Below the pieces are notes generated by a model that saw nothing but the letters and a program-made list of their open reading frames with translations, was not told the origin of the DNA and ran no database searches. Of a stretch of DNA of 64,000 nucleotides, positions 31,403-43,258 are shown piece after piece. Source of the stretch: Pseudevernia furfuracea (Eukaryota > Ascomycota > Lecanoromycetes > Lecanorales > Parmeliaceae); NCBI GenBank assembly GCA_022315425.1, contig JAIUPT010000037.1, forward strand, positions 248,001-312,000, in the 5' to 3' direction. The stretch's first letter is position 1; every line of letters begins with the position of its first letter. The translations under genes were made by a program, and so were the position numbers.

Positions 31403-34400
31403 CTAGAGTGCATCACCCTTTCCTGCACTGCCTTGTGCTTCTCTCGCGTTGGTGGAAGTTAGTGGCTCGTCCATCTCGCTGCCAGGATTGAACGTCGTCG
31501 TTTTCTCCTTCGTCTGTGTGTTGGCCTCAGTCGGTGGCAGGATAGACGACGGTGATGAAGGGCGTGGTGTTGGTTCCTTGCTGAGCGGGTTCGGCTTTTC
31601 TGCAGTCGGGGTGGGAAGTTCTGATGCCCCCGGTACGTGAAATGCATCTGGTGCCTGAACTTCTTTCTGTGTCAATGGCTCATTGGCTATTAAAGACTCC
31701 TCAACTGCCAGCTTAGCATGGTGCATGTCTTTTGCATCATCTGTACCGTCATTTTGACCGCCTGCTATCAAGGAATGAACGGCTTTAGAGGCATCTTCCG
31801 GCGAAACAACTTCTGCTTCCTGCATGCTCGATGTTTGGTGTCCAACGTTCAAAGCTCCATCGTATTCCCAAATAGTCCATGGTTCCTGCATCTGCCAATT
31901 TCTTGTAGCTCGGTTATCTTCCTGGCCATCCGCAGCTGCCGATTCTGTGGTCGTAGGCACCACTGGCTTGCGTCTCGCTGGACCTTTAGCACGACCCTTT
32001 CTTGCATCAGCTAAAGGGGCTTTCTCTTCCTCGACCTCTGGCTCTGCCTTTTCTTGAGGCTTGGGGCCTTGCGGACCAAGCTTCAACCGCGAGTCTAGAT
32101 CAGATAGAAAGCCAGCTTTCAATGAAGCAATCTTGCCTCCGGCAGGCCGTGCAGGAATCGCAGGTTTCGGTTTCGGCGCTGCGGGGGGGATGGTCAGATC
32201 CTTTACACTTGCCCCATCACTTCCCACAGAAGATGTTGATGTGACCTTGGACAATGGCACACTCTCTGAGGATTCGCGGCCAACAGGTTTGGCTGGGCGT
32301 ACTGGGACTTGCGGTTTTGGTCGTTCAGATAATGTTGGACCCCTTCGACTCTCAGCCGGAGATGGCTGCTTTGCCTCAACAGGCGGGTCTATTGAGAGCC
32401 CTGAGGGGACGATCGGAACCTGTGCATCGGCAGGAGGAACTTGATGAAGCCTTCTTGGTGGGCGAGCCGGGATGGATGGTGGAGCTTGGCCGAGGTCCGC
32501 GGACGGCGGCGATACCTTGCTTTTATTGGGCCTTGGAGGAATACTAGGTTTGGCAGCGGCTGCACCAGCGGTTGCCCCATCTCTAGCTTGTTCTCCTACA
32601 ATGATGCCTTCTTTTGGTGCACCAGAAGTCTGGACTACCGCACCAGCTTCTAGGCCTTCGTCTGGCGGGCTTTTGGGATCGCTGACCTGCGAATCTCCCA
32701 CTGTAGTCTCAAGACGAGCACTATCCGGCGAGTCTTCCCAAATGTCTCTGCTCGGGAATCTTTGTGTTAACCCAGGCCTATGCATCTCTTGACGGAGATG
32801 AGGTTTGAAGTTTGACTTGGCCAGTCTCTCTTCTCTAGGTATCAATTTCGCTTTCTCCTCTTCGCCGACTTCGCCTTTGCGAGCACTCTCCTGCTCAGGC
32901 GTCTCAAAAACTGCAGTAGGTGCCTTGTCGATTGGATCAGGCTGCTCATTGGAAGGCTCAGGGGTCTCCACTGTAGCTTGGAGCTGTAGACTGTTTGGTG
33001 TGTCTTCCCAGATGTCCTGACTGGGGAATCTTTTCATTTGTTCGCGGAGCTTGAGACGTTCGGCTGCAGTGACTGGTCTCTTGGTTCCTTCTTCATCAGG
33101 AAATAGGGGCTCGTATTCATCCACATCTTCCAATGGTGTATGCATGTTTTCACGGTCCTCATCGTGAGTTGAGAATCTTGACAAATTTGGAAGTGAATAG
33201 ATACTACCAGGTCGACTCGTTGGCCTGCTGTTGGACGCGCTACCAGAACGACTACCAATCTTAAACCCACTTTGATATTCCGAGTCGGCACCAGAATAGT
33301 AATTGCTGCCTCTTCGTTCTTGGGCTGGAGAAACAGCAGGCTGCATGTATTCTGCTTCGGGTGTCTTGGCGACTTCGTCCGAGGCAAGGATGGGCACGCC
33401 ATAGCCTCGCTCTTCAATGAAGCCCCCTACGGCTTCAGTGTTGCCTCCACGCGGTCCAAGATCCACTGTGGGCGGATCATATCCGTTTCCATGGATCTTG
33501 CTCTTTCGGACGGTCGGTGGAGGAACGTAAAGCTCGTCATCTTCTGTCTCACTCTCCAAAGCATGCTCTGACGAGAGACGGTGGGAAGCATGCGAATCCT
33601 TCTTCTCGAGTCCAGAGCTAATTTCGGCATCGGCAGGGAAGCTTTGTTTGCGCAGAGGTGACTCAACATGCGGCTGCGAGTGGTTTGAGTGCAGTGGTCT
33701 ATGGAAGGTCGCAGACGCTGGGGTGTTCAAACGAGAAGCATATTCTTCGGAAGCTATATACCCAATTTGCTCATTTGGCAATCCGGGCGTGTTAGGTCCA
33801 GATTCTTGGCGCAATTCGTGTTAGCTAAACGTACGCCAGACCATGCTGGAGCTTGCTTACTTGAAGTTTCCCGGACCAGCTTGTTGAGATCGTCACTACT
33901 GAGGGCCCATTCGCCCCTACCGCCACCAATACCCGGCCCGTATTGTCCATGCTCTTCCTTTTCAAGGGCCTCAGGATGCTTGTCGTACCAGGATCTCTCG
34001 AAGTGATCCGTAGACGGAACGCCGTGACCATGCATTCCGTAGCTTCCGGGAGGCAGTATTTCTCTGCCGCTGGGCGTTCTGCGATGATGTCTAGAGGGCT
34101 TCTGCATACCAGAATTATGGAATCCGACACCAGCGGGAAATTGTTGCTGGAAAGGAGATGGAGACGGTGCCTGAACATCTCCGGCATCTGGGTACATAGG
34201 CACCCGCTGCCCGATCTCAGGAATGCCACGATCATCCTCGGCTTGTGCAGAACCAGGACGCTCGGTCGATGCGGAAGATGCTGTGCGGAAACTCACTCTG
34301 GGTTTCAGCACACGGTCCTGAGGGTCCTTGTCGTCCATTGGAGGAGGCGCTTTCCCAATGCCTGCCGCAGCTGCTTGGGTCGAGTCAGTACGCGTGACCG

Positions 34401-34854
34401 CTGAGACCCTAGCTTTAGCCGTAGAGTTGGAGAAGGATGGCCTTGGGGCATGTAAAGGTAAGTCACTGCCGACATTTCTCGTCTCTTGTGGCTCATTGCC
34501 GCTGCCTTCTGGCTTGGCTACTGCAGACTCATCTTTGTAGTCGATTTCTGCGTATTCGTTTCCTTCCTGCCCGATCGATGGCAGAGAGACACTTGGGGGC
34601 CGTTGCGGAAGGTCCAAATTGGAGGTAGAGCCGTTCTGGGTGTACATGCCCCCACTCTTGTTCCCAAGGCTCATGCCCAGAGGTTGCTCATGGAAAGGAG
34701 ACCGGGCAAAGTTGTCCCGGTTTGGCGACTGGGAACGTTCCGAGTTTCGCCGTTGTCCCGGCCTTGGAGGGATTTTGGGGATGTCCCATGCAGCCATAAT
34801 GGGATGCTGCTGCTGCGAGCGAGCAGGACGAGGAGGTACTTGTGGGACCGACAT
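31403..34854 (-). CDS. AIM21: Aim21-like actin-patch SH3-binding protein
   Basis: Large disordered scaffold of the Aim21 type; in yeast Aim21 binds SH3 proteins and limits actin assembly at endocytic patches. Two exons (33861-34854 and 31403-33804; 56-nt intron), 1,131 aa. I start at MSVPQVPPRPARSQQ. Proline motifs for SH3 domains recur (PPRPARSQQ, SIPARPPRRLHQVP, PQVPVRPAKPVG, AIPARPAGG). KIASLKAGFLSDLDSRLKLG is a hallmark block of filamentous-fungal Aim21. A motif RFPS(Q/R)DIWED(T/S)P occurs twice (about 32995-33035 and 32725-32766). No membrane or enzyme domain. It lies tail-to-head upstream of ETF-QO, 377 bp apart. Confidence 0.85.
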
Positions 34855-35989
34855 GGTTTCTATTTGTGGCCTCGAGGATGACGAAAGACAGCAGCTCACT
34901 CTGTAAACGCTTGGTTAGTCGCCAGGATGACGTGCCAAATGCTGGATATCAGCTGCTTAAGATCAAAGGCAATGACGCAAATTGGTGCAGCGGGCAGCAT
35001 GGATCAGAACAAAAGCAGGGGAATGGGGAATGCTAAAAGGATTGGATAACGAGTTCATTGAGTTTCAAAGCATATTCATCTCCCATGTATGTACATTCTT
35101 TCAGAGGTTGAGGGGCCTCCCCTCTTGTTGTCCATCAACAATGGAGCGTCTAAGGGAGCATGCAGAGCAAGATTTTGCAGTTCAACTCACTTCTTCACTG
35201 GGTAGCGTAAGCAATTGATGGTATTCGAGAGAGAAAAGAGAAGGTTGAGGAGATGCAAAGGAGGGAAAATGCAGCTTTGTGTTGAAGTGTGGGGGTGTTT
35301 CGAGGGGTGTCCAATCCTTTACAGTACGAGCGAGTACTTTAACAGGGCGGGGATGGAAACAATCGGCGCCAAGCCTCGGCAGCGCTTACTTTTCAAGGTT
35401 AAAAGCAAAAGACGTGCTTTTAGGTAGTTACAATTTTTGTCGACTTATCAGCTCTTCCCCTTCGTCGCAGGGCATCGGGTCCTAAGTCTTGGTCAATCTT
35501 GGAAGTCCTACATCCATCTCATTATATTCAAGATGAACCTTGTTACCTTACAGAGTTACACTTGTTCTATCACCACCTGCTCAGTGTATCATGCCTCAGG
35601 TGGAACTTCTAAGACTCCACGAGTGTATACCGTACAAGTGACAGCAGCGTGACCGTACCTGCAATCATCTGGCTCGTCTCGTCGTCAACAACCACATGAA
35701 CGACTACAAAGTGCCTCACGGGGCAAGTCGTACCAACGTCGACCCTGCGCTCCCTACAACATCAAGCGCCATAGCGACAAATAACGCACCCATCCGAATG
35801 AGCGTGGATTTCTACGCCGGCGGCACCTGCGGCCCAACCAACTTCCCATACCCAACATCCGTCGCTACTATACTCGGCATAGCACGACAAGCGTGCCAAA
35901 CACTACAAGCGCCAACCTCGTACGGCCGACATATTTCCATTTTCACCGCACATGACCTTTGTGTACAGGCTTTGATCAGGCCCAACTGC
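34855..35989. other. Upstream region of AIM21, no other gene supported
   Basis: A plus-strand frame at 35696-36028 is open but runs opposite the O-methyltransferase relic and shows no family resemblance. No other coding signal. Confidence 0.5.
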
Positions 35990-36474
35990 GACGACCAGCG
36001 GTACGTATTCTGTGTGAGTGGAAGCTAGTACCCGCAGGATACGAAATTTTGATGGTATCAATGGTGTTCTAATTGTAAAAGCCGTGGGACAGCGTACTGA
36101 CGTACAGCCCCTCCGATCCAGACAACGTGGCCAATGTATGGACCGAGGCAGGGGCATGATCCGGCTTAGCAATCTGGTCAAACAGGCCCAAATCAATGGC
36201 AGGCCTCGCACAGAGGGCTTGCGTTGCCTCGTCACGCTTTATTAGCCATAGCTGCGTCCTTCTCGCTGGAAGGAAACGCTGTACTAGAGCAGCTGACGAT
36301 TTGGAAAGCGATATCTCCTGGGTTTTCCTGCCGAAACGCCCAATTTGCTTGAACAGTTGAGTAGTTTCTCGCGGGATTCCTCGTTATCCACGAAGCCATC
36401 GCTTGAGTGAGAAAGCTATGAAGCTTAATCTCGTTAATGAGAGAGAGAGACTTGACGGCTCGAAATAGATTCAT
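35990..36474 (-). pseudogene. O-methyltransferase N-terminal relic
   Basis: The minus strand reads ENPGDIAFQIV and then, after a frameshift, DEATQALCARPAIDLGLFDQ and SVHTLATLSG. This is the dimerisation domain of fungal SAM-dependent O-methyltransferases. A plausible intron (GTACGT...TTAG) follows, and FRILRVLAST matches the next conserved helix in another frame. The catalytic SAM-binding domain is missing, as sequence to the left does not continue it. Such enzymes usually decorate secondary metabolites. Confidence 0.6.
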
Positions 36475-37387
36475 GGTGTCGACTACTCAGCGTTCAATCG
36501 AGACAAGGCAAGCCGTGTGAGGTAACAGTTGGAAATAATTGCAAAGGCAATTATACTCATATAATGATAAGAGTTCGATGCCTTCATGGCTCCACGCCTC
36601 GTTGTTTATAGATCATCCACCTACCATGGTCATCCCATGTCGCTGCAGAAGACTCAAGAAGTCAGCCGGTAAGGCATGTACCAATCGCTTCTCGTTTGTG
36701 GGTCTCCTTTCCGTTCCGCAGATGTACCATGGCCATGTCATCGAATGAACCACGGGACGGGCTCCTTCAAGTGTAATCATTTAAGGTAAGATGTGCTCTA
36801 CAAGGTAAATTTGGGTGGTCGCAGCCTCAATGTGTGGGGAGACCACCTAAAGAATCAAAATCGTCCAAAGGATTAGTTAACATGCGTTTCTCTCGCTCTG
36901 CCACGAATTTCAATGTCACGATCATACATATTGGTAATGATAATGTAGCCTCGGATTGAGCAGGTTCGACGCCTTTGGTTACCGAGAATGCAGTACGACC
37001 AAACGGAAACACTTATCGCGAAATGAAGTTCCGATCGACACCCCTGCACCAAGACTGAAAATGCTCGCCACATACATTTGAAGTCTAATATTTCCTCGCT
37101 CAATTTGCTTTTCTCCTTTTGGTGTGGTTTGAAGACGCTGTCTGAAGGATTTTGGGCTCAGCTTGAGGGAGGTTTGTCTGTTGCAACCCTCTCAATTAAT
37201 AATCTCTCATGCATCAGGACGTGGATGCATTCAAGAAGGCCCTGCTCGCTAGCGAACAGGTGTGTCTGCAGTGCTCTCCCTTGTGAGAAAACAAAACTCG
37301 AAGGCAGCCTAGTTTGTGCCTTTCTATTGCTGCCGAAATTTCTATATCCACGTCTTTGTTTAGTATCTTTGATTCAGTGAAGAAGAC
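36475..37387. other. Intergenic between two relics, nothing recognisable
   Basis: No coding-like frame, repeats or RNA structure that I can support. Confidence 0.6.
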
Positions 37388-38600
37388 ATGCAAATTGTTT
37401 CAAGGCAAGATGAAGCGAATTTGGGTTCATCCATGCTCGCGCTCTGCTGGACCCTCGCTGCCGTTTCAATTATTTTCGTAATCCTCCGACTACTGACTAG
37501 TTTCAACGTGAATCATGGCCAACGGATGAACGACCTTTTCATGGTATTGGCTTTGGCGAGGTGCCAATTTTCCTCCAAATTTCGCGACAGTGCTAACCGG
37601 TTCCCAAGGTCTGTGAGGTGATCGATACGGCTATCCTTAGCATTGCAGTTTGCTGAGGTTTTGAAAGACATCCAACATGCCTTGACTTGACGCGAAGTGT
37701 TCAAGCACTTAAGCATGATTTCATCAATCAGCCTTTTATCGTGATGAGCTCCTGCTTCGGACGCATTTCCTTTGCATTTTTCTTAGTTCAGATTATTCAC
37801 AAGAAACGTCACGCGCAGAAGATTCCTCTACATTCTTATAATCCTTCAATTTGCTGTCAACGTATACAACGCCATAATCATTATGGTCCAGTGCAGGCCG
37901 ATTCAAGCTCTCTGGAACCACAACGTTAAGGGTGATTGTTGGAGTGCTCATGTTCAAAAATATCACTCCTATTCTCAAGGCTATAAGTCATTTATCGTCC
38001 TGCGGGAATGTTTTCTTACCAGGTCGCTCAGCTTTTAATTTGGTCACAGATATTGCTCTAGCAGTATTCCCAGCCACGTTCCTATGAAACCTTAATATGA
38101 AGCTCCAGCAAAAGATTGACCCAATGCTAGTGATGAGCCTTAATACCTTGGCAGCATCTGCTCAGCCGTCCTTCTTTAACCGATCTTGAAAGTGCATGAG
38201 CTGCATTTCTATGATTGTCATAATTATCAAAACGATACAATCGAAGTCTCTAGCAGCAACGACCGATTACACTTATGAATTCCACAGATCGACTCTTCTG
38301 CCTCTTATCTGTCATTTGATAGTTTGTGACAGATGCTACAGCATGGTTTATTATTTGAATAAGGTCAACGTCAGGCTTGAGGGGGATTTGATCAGAAGGC
38401 ATGATCACGAAAAGCTGTCAGGGTACACGGTTGAGCCATGGACAGCGTTCATAAAGAAGACGGAGACGACCCATCACGGACGAAGCTCTCAACCGGGACA
38501 ACGAAGCTCTCGAAAAGGAACCCTGATGCACGGAGCGAAGGGTACATCCTCCCGACCTATGCGCTTTTGACAGCGGCAAGGATTCAGCAGCAGTGACCAG
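37388..38600 (+). pseudogene. Rhodopsin-domain (Pth11-like) membrane receptor, decayed
   Basis: The frame opens with MQIVSRQDEANLGSSMLALC and a first helix plus loop (FVILRLLTSFNVNHGQRMND), the start of the fungal rhodopsin domain found in Pth11-like receptors. Later pieces keep the order of the family: FINQPFIVMSSCFGRISFAF (about 37730), then FAVNVYNAIIIMVQCRPIQA (about 37850) and WNHNVKGDCWS. After about 37990, stops and frame changes dominate, with weak matches to about 38290 and a polar tail to 38600. Many stops are TAA or TAG in AT-enriched sequence, consistent with C-to-T decay. Not functional. Confidence 0.72.
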
Positions 38601-39748
38601 CCGTGAGACAATTTGGACCATGACCAACAAAGAACACGAGAGCTACTATATCCAGAACAAGACTCGACCTGAAGGGGGACTGGTGATTTTTTCTTTTTCT
38701 TTGCAAGAGAGTGGTAGCAATATATATCATCAAGCACTCATTGCACATCAATCATTTCTCCTCCCAAAATGTTCCGCCTTCTTTCGGTCTCCGAGCTATA
38801 TACTTAACGACATCATCTATCGGTAACACACACGGGTCCTTTTTGCATCGATGTGGCCCGACGATCTTTTTTCCCACTCAGACAGAGCTCGCTGGCAATA
38901 TCTTTGAATTACGGAATCACTTACTTACAGTAACAAAGCGTAAGTAAATCGAACTTAGCCGAGTTAGTGTGGAAAAATCCCCGGGGTTTTTTCTGAACTG
39001 GCGGTGAATTAATAAGTAACGCGGAAGAAAATCCCCAACGGATGGTCAGGTGATAAATGTGGTCTGGAGAACTACTTGATTTGAAACACCCCAAGCTACA
39101 TACCTGGTCTTCCAACGCCTTTTGACGCCCCCTTCCACGCTATAGGGACAGGGACACTTCGTATGAAGCGCGCATCGTCCACGAGTATGGCGAAGGATAC
39201 CCCAGCGCTCGAGTACGCTACTTTGGAAGTTACCATTCGGGTGGCAAATGGTAGGACTATTGCAATACCATCTAGGTAAGCCTACTGAAGTACTACGGGT
39301 ACTCGGTAATTGAGGTCCAAGGTAGGAGAGCTGCAGAGAGCGGCGAAGACGCTTGTGGCCGCTCTGCATCTCACGAGTTTGACCTCTTAGTTTCCCCGCC
39401 GAGAGGATGCAACGGATGCAAAATTTGGGATGCGCGGTGGAGTGACAGAGCAACTTTGACTAGTCCTGCATCCATAATCTTCGTTCCGCTAATTCACCAA
39501 GGCTTTTCCCAGCAAAGCACACGTTCCAAAGGACTCGCTTAATCCGCTGTTCATGCATGGAAGAATAGGGGGAAAATAAAAGTGTACTGGTACAGAGGGC
39601 TATTTGTCTTCCACAACCCCGTGTCACTGCCCTGACGATGGATTCGCTCGCTCTTGATTATTCGGTCCATCACCATTGCTTTTCCCCCGTCCCAAGGCCT
39701 CTACTGCATCGATCTTCGGTCCGGCTGCCCAGCCTTGGTCCCAAGCCC
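38601..39748. other. Intergenic, no gene supported
   Basis: The 135-codon minus frame at 39046-39453 has no recognisable family and no hydrophobic or motif structure. The last 150 bp is the 3' flank of TVP18. Confidence 0.55.
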
Positions 39749-40575
39749 CTAGACAATCATCTGTGCAACACCTTGTCCACCCAGCGTCTTGCTTCCCACG
39801 AACCCTTGCCCCTTGAGTCCAGCGATAAGATAGCAGGAAGCCGCAAGCAGTAACACGACTGCTGCCGCGATTAAGCTCGTGCGATCTACAATGATGCTAA
39901 GCCATTGAATCAGGCTCATGGTGCCGTAGATACCTGCACGCATGTAGTTGGTAGTAAAACGTCGGATGAACGCGTCAAAGGTGGGTGAAGTCGGGCAGAT
40001 GCGGAGGAGCAAGGGAACTTCAACGAAGATGAGCGTGAGACCCGAGCAGCTTTATATGTACAATCAATAAGGTTCCACCCGCACGGCGCATCGAAGTCAC
40101 TTACAGACATATTATGCCGAATATGATGAGTAAGTTGGCATGAATAAGATGCGATATGCCAAGAGCAATGCAAAGGACTATGCACAGCACTCCCATCCTA
40201 TCACAGCATCGTCAGCAGCGGTATTCGCAAATGTTCAGACACGATCTCTGCTTCTCCCAACCCGGATTCTCAAGCTCAAACATTTCTGAGCGTCTTCGTG
40301 ATCATCACCCATGGCCCCTAAGCTTGGAAGTCCTGAGTAACAGCGCCGAGGCTCGGCGCCTTTTACGGCCCACAACCTGTAATCCCCCTCTTCCAAGCTT
40401 CTCGTAGAATCGATTGTGACTGCCTTGAGATTCGTAGGAAAGATGACGAGAGAGCGGAATTACTGACCATTGCCCATAGATGCCTAGTACACACGGTTTT
40501 AGTGGAGCCCCGTGTCCAAGAGCTGTAGCTCTACTCACTGAAATTGCGCGACCTCAGCTCTTCGGCGAGCGTCAT
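39749..40575 (-). CDS. TVP18: Golgi membrane protein Tvp18
   Basis: Small Golgi/late-vesicle membrane protein associated with Tlg2-compartment trafficking. Four exons: 40539-40575 (37 nt), 40468-40483 (16 nt), 40105-40197 and 39749-40049; 148 aa, the family length. It begins MTLAEELRSRNFSIYGQWMG. Four membrane helices follow: GVLCIVLCIALGISHLIHA, LLIIFGIICLCSGLTLIFV, IYGTMSLIQWLSIIV and SLIAAAVVLLLAASCYLIAG. The family signature VEVPLLLRICPTSPTFDAFI and the C-terminal VGSKTLGGQGVAQMIV are intact. The second exon is a 16-nt microexon and the intron after it is 270 nt; both are needed for the conserved SIYGQW and following helix. Confidence 0.93.
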
Positions 40576-41323
40576 CTTAAAGCTCCAGGTTACTCTCTTC
40601 GGCTTTATGGGCCTTCGTGCTCGCCAAGCTTGGCTCAGGCAGGGGAGACGAGGGCTCGCTCAATTGTTTATTTCGTCGGGGTTCGGGGGTACTTCAAGGA
40701 GTGATTTCAGTGATGGTTGACAATTAGCAAGATCTGCAAGCTGAGGATGTTGTAGAAATTTTTGAGTGAAGATAGCTATTGTTATTGTTTTAAAACTTGA
40801 CATTCTTGGTCGTGGCTTCTCCCGTCACATCGCTGACAACAAAATGCCAAGGTTTCACGCCAAGGTTTCACTAGCGCAGGGCTCGGAAATCTGCGACTGC
40901 CGCTGTTTTGGGAACGGCTGTCTTCAACAATCAACTTTCTGGGGACCGGTAAAGATCGCAGAATAAGTAGGCGTTCTTTGTATTGAGAGTTTGGTGTGCT
41001 ATGGTTACTATGGTTTTGGGGAAGGCAAAGTACAATGTTGTTGCCTGCACAAGGCGGCATCAGTCCCAGCCTCAGCGCCACGTCGTCACATCATGACAGC
41101 AATAGAGCAGCCAATCGCATAAGTTGCAAGACGCAAAGCTGTGTATTTTACCCTCAGATTCTTGGTCAAGTACCCAAGTGCTTCTAATCTAAAGGATGGG
41201 TTCCCGCTATGCTGCTTTATCTGCAATAAACAGCCGGTATCTCATGTCGGCCAGGAGATGTCAATCATCCCCAAGATATTCGCGAAATTCCCTTCCCCTC
41301 CACACCATCGTATCAACCATTCA
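40576..41323. other. Intergenic between NTF2 3' end and TVP18 start
   Basis: Presumed TVP18 promoter plus NTF2 3' flank. No other gene seen. Confidence 0.6.
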
Positions 41324-42042
41324 CTAATATATCAACCGGAAGACGTCGTTGAACACATAATAGCTGCCCGCGCCGTCCGGAAGCAGTTGGAAGACTTGGG
41401 TGTAATTCATTGGCCGTTGCTCCTCGTCGACCTGTAAATTAACCAATGTGTCACTCACTACCACAAATAGCCATTAATAAAGCTGCGACTTACGAGCAGT
41501 GCCCCAGTGACCATGACCAATATTCCCCTATCCCCGTTCGAGGGCTGTGCATCGAGGGTAGACACTTTGTGGGCAACTTTCTCGAATGGCAGAGTCTTGG
41601 GATTGACGTTAGGACAGCAACGCCTTGCAGTTGAAGCGTGCTTCATACCGTCAGCTTCTCAATGATGCCAGCCACGCCTTGTATAGCCGATGTTTCAAAT
41701 GTGAGCATAGAGTTGTCGCGCTACCCCAGGCACGTGTTCAGCAAGTCGGAGTCTAGAGGTTCGAGGGGTTTACGAACGTAAAGGGCAGCTAGGTCCTCGC
41801 GGTTTTGATCGAAGGTGCGGTAGTAGAATTCGGTAAATTGCTCTGCGTGTTGCTTAGCTCATCTCGGCCTGCTCATTTTCATATTCGCGAGGAGGAGTTG
41901 TGAAGCAGTGTATTGCACTTACGAGCGATCCCGGCGAAGTCTGCGGGAAGCTGTTAGCAAGAAGATGGGAAGCAGCACCGTTGACGTGCTTTGGGCGCCG
42001 TGGCCAGAGCAAGCGGAAGAAAAGAGCTTACTTACCTGCCAT
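41324..42042 (-). CDS. NTF2: Nuclear transport factor 2 (Ran-GDP importer)
   Basis: Carries Ran-GDP into the nucleus through the pore. Six exons: 42036-42042, 41923-41940, 41778-41842, 41649-41720, 41494-41595 and 41324-41431; 123 aa, matching the family (about 125). The protein begins MADFAGIAQQFTEFYYRTFD, continues YRDNSMLTFETSAIQGVAGI and VSTLDAQPSNGDRGILVMVT, and ends QLLPDGAGSYYVFNDVFRLI. The Ran- and FxFG-binding fold elements are all present. Exon 1 codes only ATGGCAG and exon 2 is 18 nt, so half of the introns fall in the first 30 codons. The GTTCGT donor at 41777 is non-consensus but required for frame. Confidence 0.95.
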
Positions 42043-42218
42043 ATTTGAGTTCTTAAGCTCCTCTATCTATCTGATTTGTATGATGGCTTTTGCACCTCGC
42101 AATAGAGGTGCTTTCGTAGACAGTTGGCACTGTTTCGTGGGCTGCGGAAACGGTAATCACGAAATGACGATGCCGATCCTAGAGTAGATGCCAAGACCTC
42201 GGCAAAGCCCCGCTAAGG

Positions 42219-42488
42219 GCTCGTTTGGTTACCTAACCTGGCTACCCCTTGAAATCTACCTTACATTTCCATACATTTCCATACATTTCGACTCCACCAC
42301 ACTATCTTCAAAAATATGCTCCCCAAAACGAGACTAGTAGAGTTCCAATACCTATATATACGTTATAGTATACGCGGTTCCATTTGATAACCAGACTAGC
42401 CAGATTCCAGCTTATTTAGCGAGACGCTAAACTAAAATATAGGGTCTAGCTGCCAGAGACCTCCGGCCACACCTTCCTCCAAACGAGC
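42219..42488. mobile_element. MITE-like segment with 10-bp inverted ends
   Basis: GCTCGTTTGG at 42219-42228 is exactly inverted at 42479-42488. Imperfect inverted similarity also links TTTGGTTACC (42224) with GATAACCAGA (about 42391). The 270-bp interior is AT-rich and noncoding, and includes three CATTTCCATA copies (about 42264-42290). No target duplication is clear, so this is a weak call. Confidence 0.3.
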
Positions 42489-43258
42489 ATCAGATCACGA
42501 TCTGCTTCCATACACAACGGACTCAAGCTGAATCGGTTGCTGCTATCTTAAGACACTTGTGGGCGCGAAATCATGAGGCCGCATCTCGCCGCCGGCCACT
42601 GACTGTGGTAAATGAATGGTAGGTCTTTTTCCATGATATACACTCACTATTCATTTCCACCTATGATGACTCCTACTTCTAAACGATAACTTCTGAATTT
42701 CCCATGAAGTAACAAAAACCAAATTTCAAGCTCAACAGTCTGATCACGCATTCACTACTCTATATTCCAAACTCCATGCACCACGTTCGCTGGTGCGACC
42801 AGTAGCTAACGCTGTGAAGCTGCATCAGGTTGAGCTTCGCCCACGACTTGTTTTTCAGACCATATCATTCCAAAGCACGGTCAATGGTCTCAAAAAGAAG
42901 CTATAGTTAATCAGTATGCTCCCAAGGACGGACTGAGGGTTAAGGGTAAGAGGCAAACTTCCTTTGCGCGCGGTGGAGGTCAGGCATGCAAGCTGCCCAG
43001 GAAAAGTGGCAACCCACCTTTTAGTTTTTGTATCGTTTGATGACTTGTTCTCCGATATCTAAAGTCGTTCATGCCGAACTCCTGTGACTGCCACTAAATC
43101 TGGCAACACGCCTGACGGATTCCAAGATGTTCTCTGCGAGTCTGTAATGCCAGGATGGGGTTTCCCGTTCCATCGTATAAACTACTCTATCTGTGAGAGA
43201 TGTAAATACTCATATGTCCCGGCTGAAAAACCCCAATCATTGTCAAGCCGGCTTCGTC
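42489..43258. other. Intergenic, no gene supported
   Basis: No coding-like frame with a family match; 3' flank of the esterase gene at the right. Confidence 0.6.

Noticed and set aside
35696..36028. 110-codon plus ORF, possible small Cys-containing protein
   Set aside because: No signal peptide, and its right end is antisense to the O-methyltransferase relic; insufficient evidence.
39046..39453. 135-codon minus ORF
   Set aside because: Basic, composition-random translation with no motifs; likely chance.
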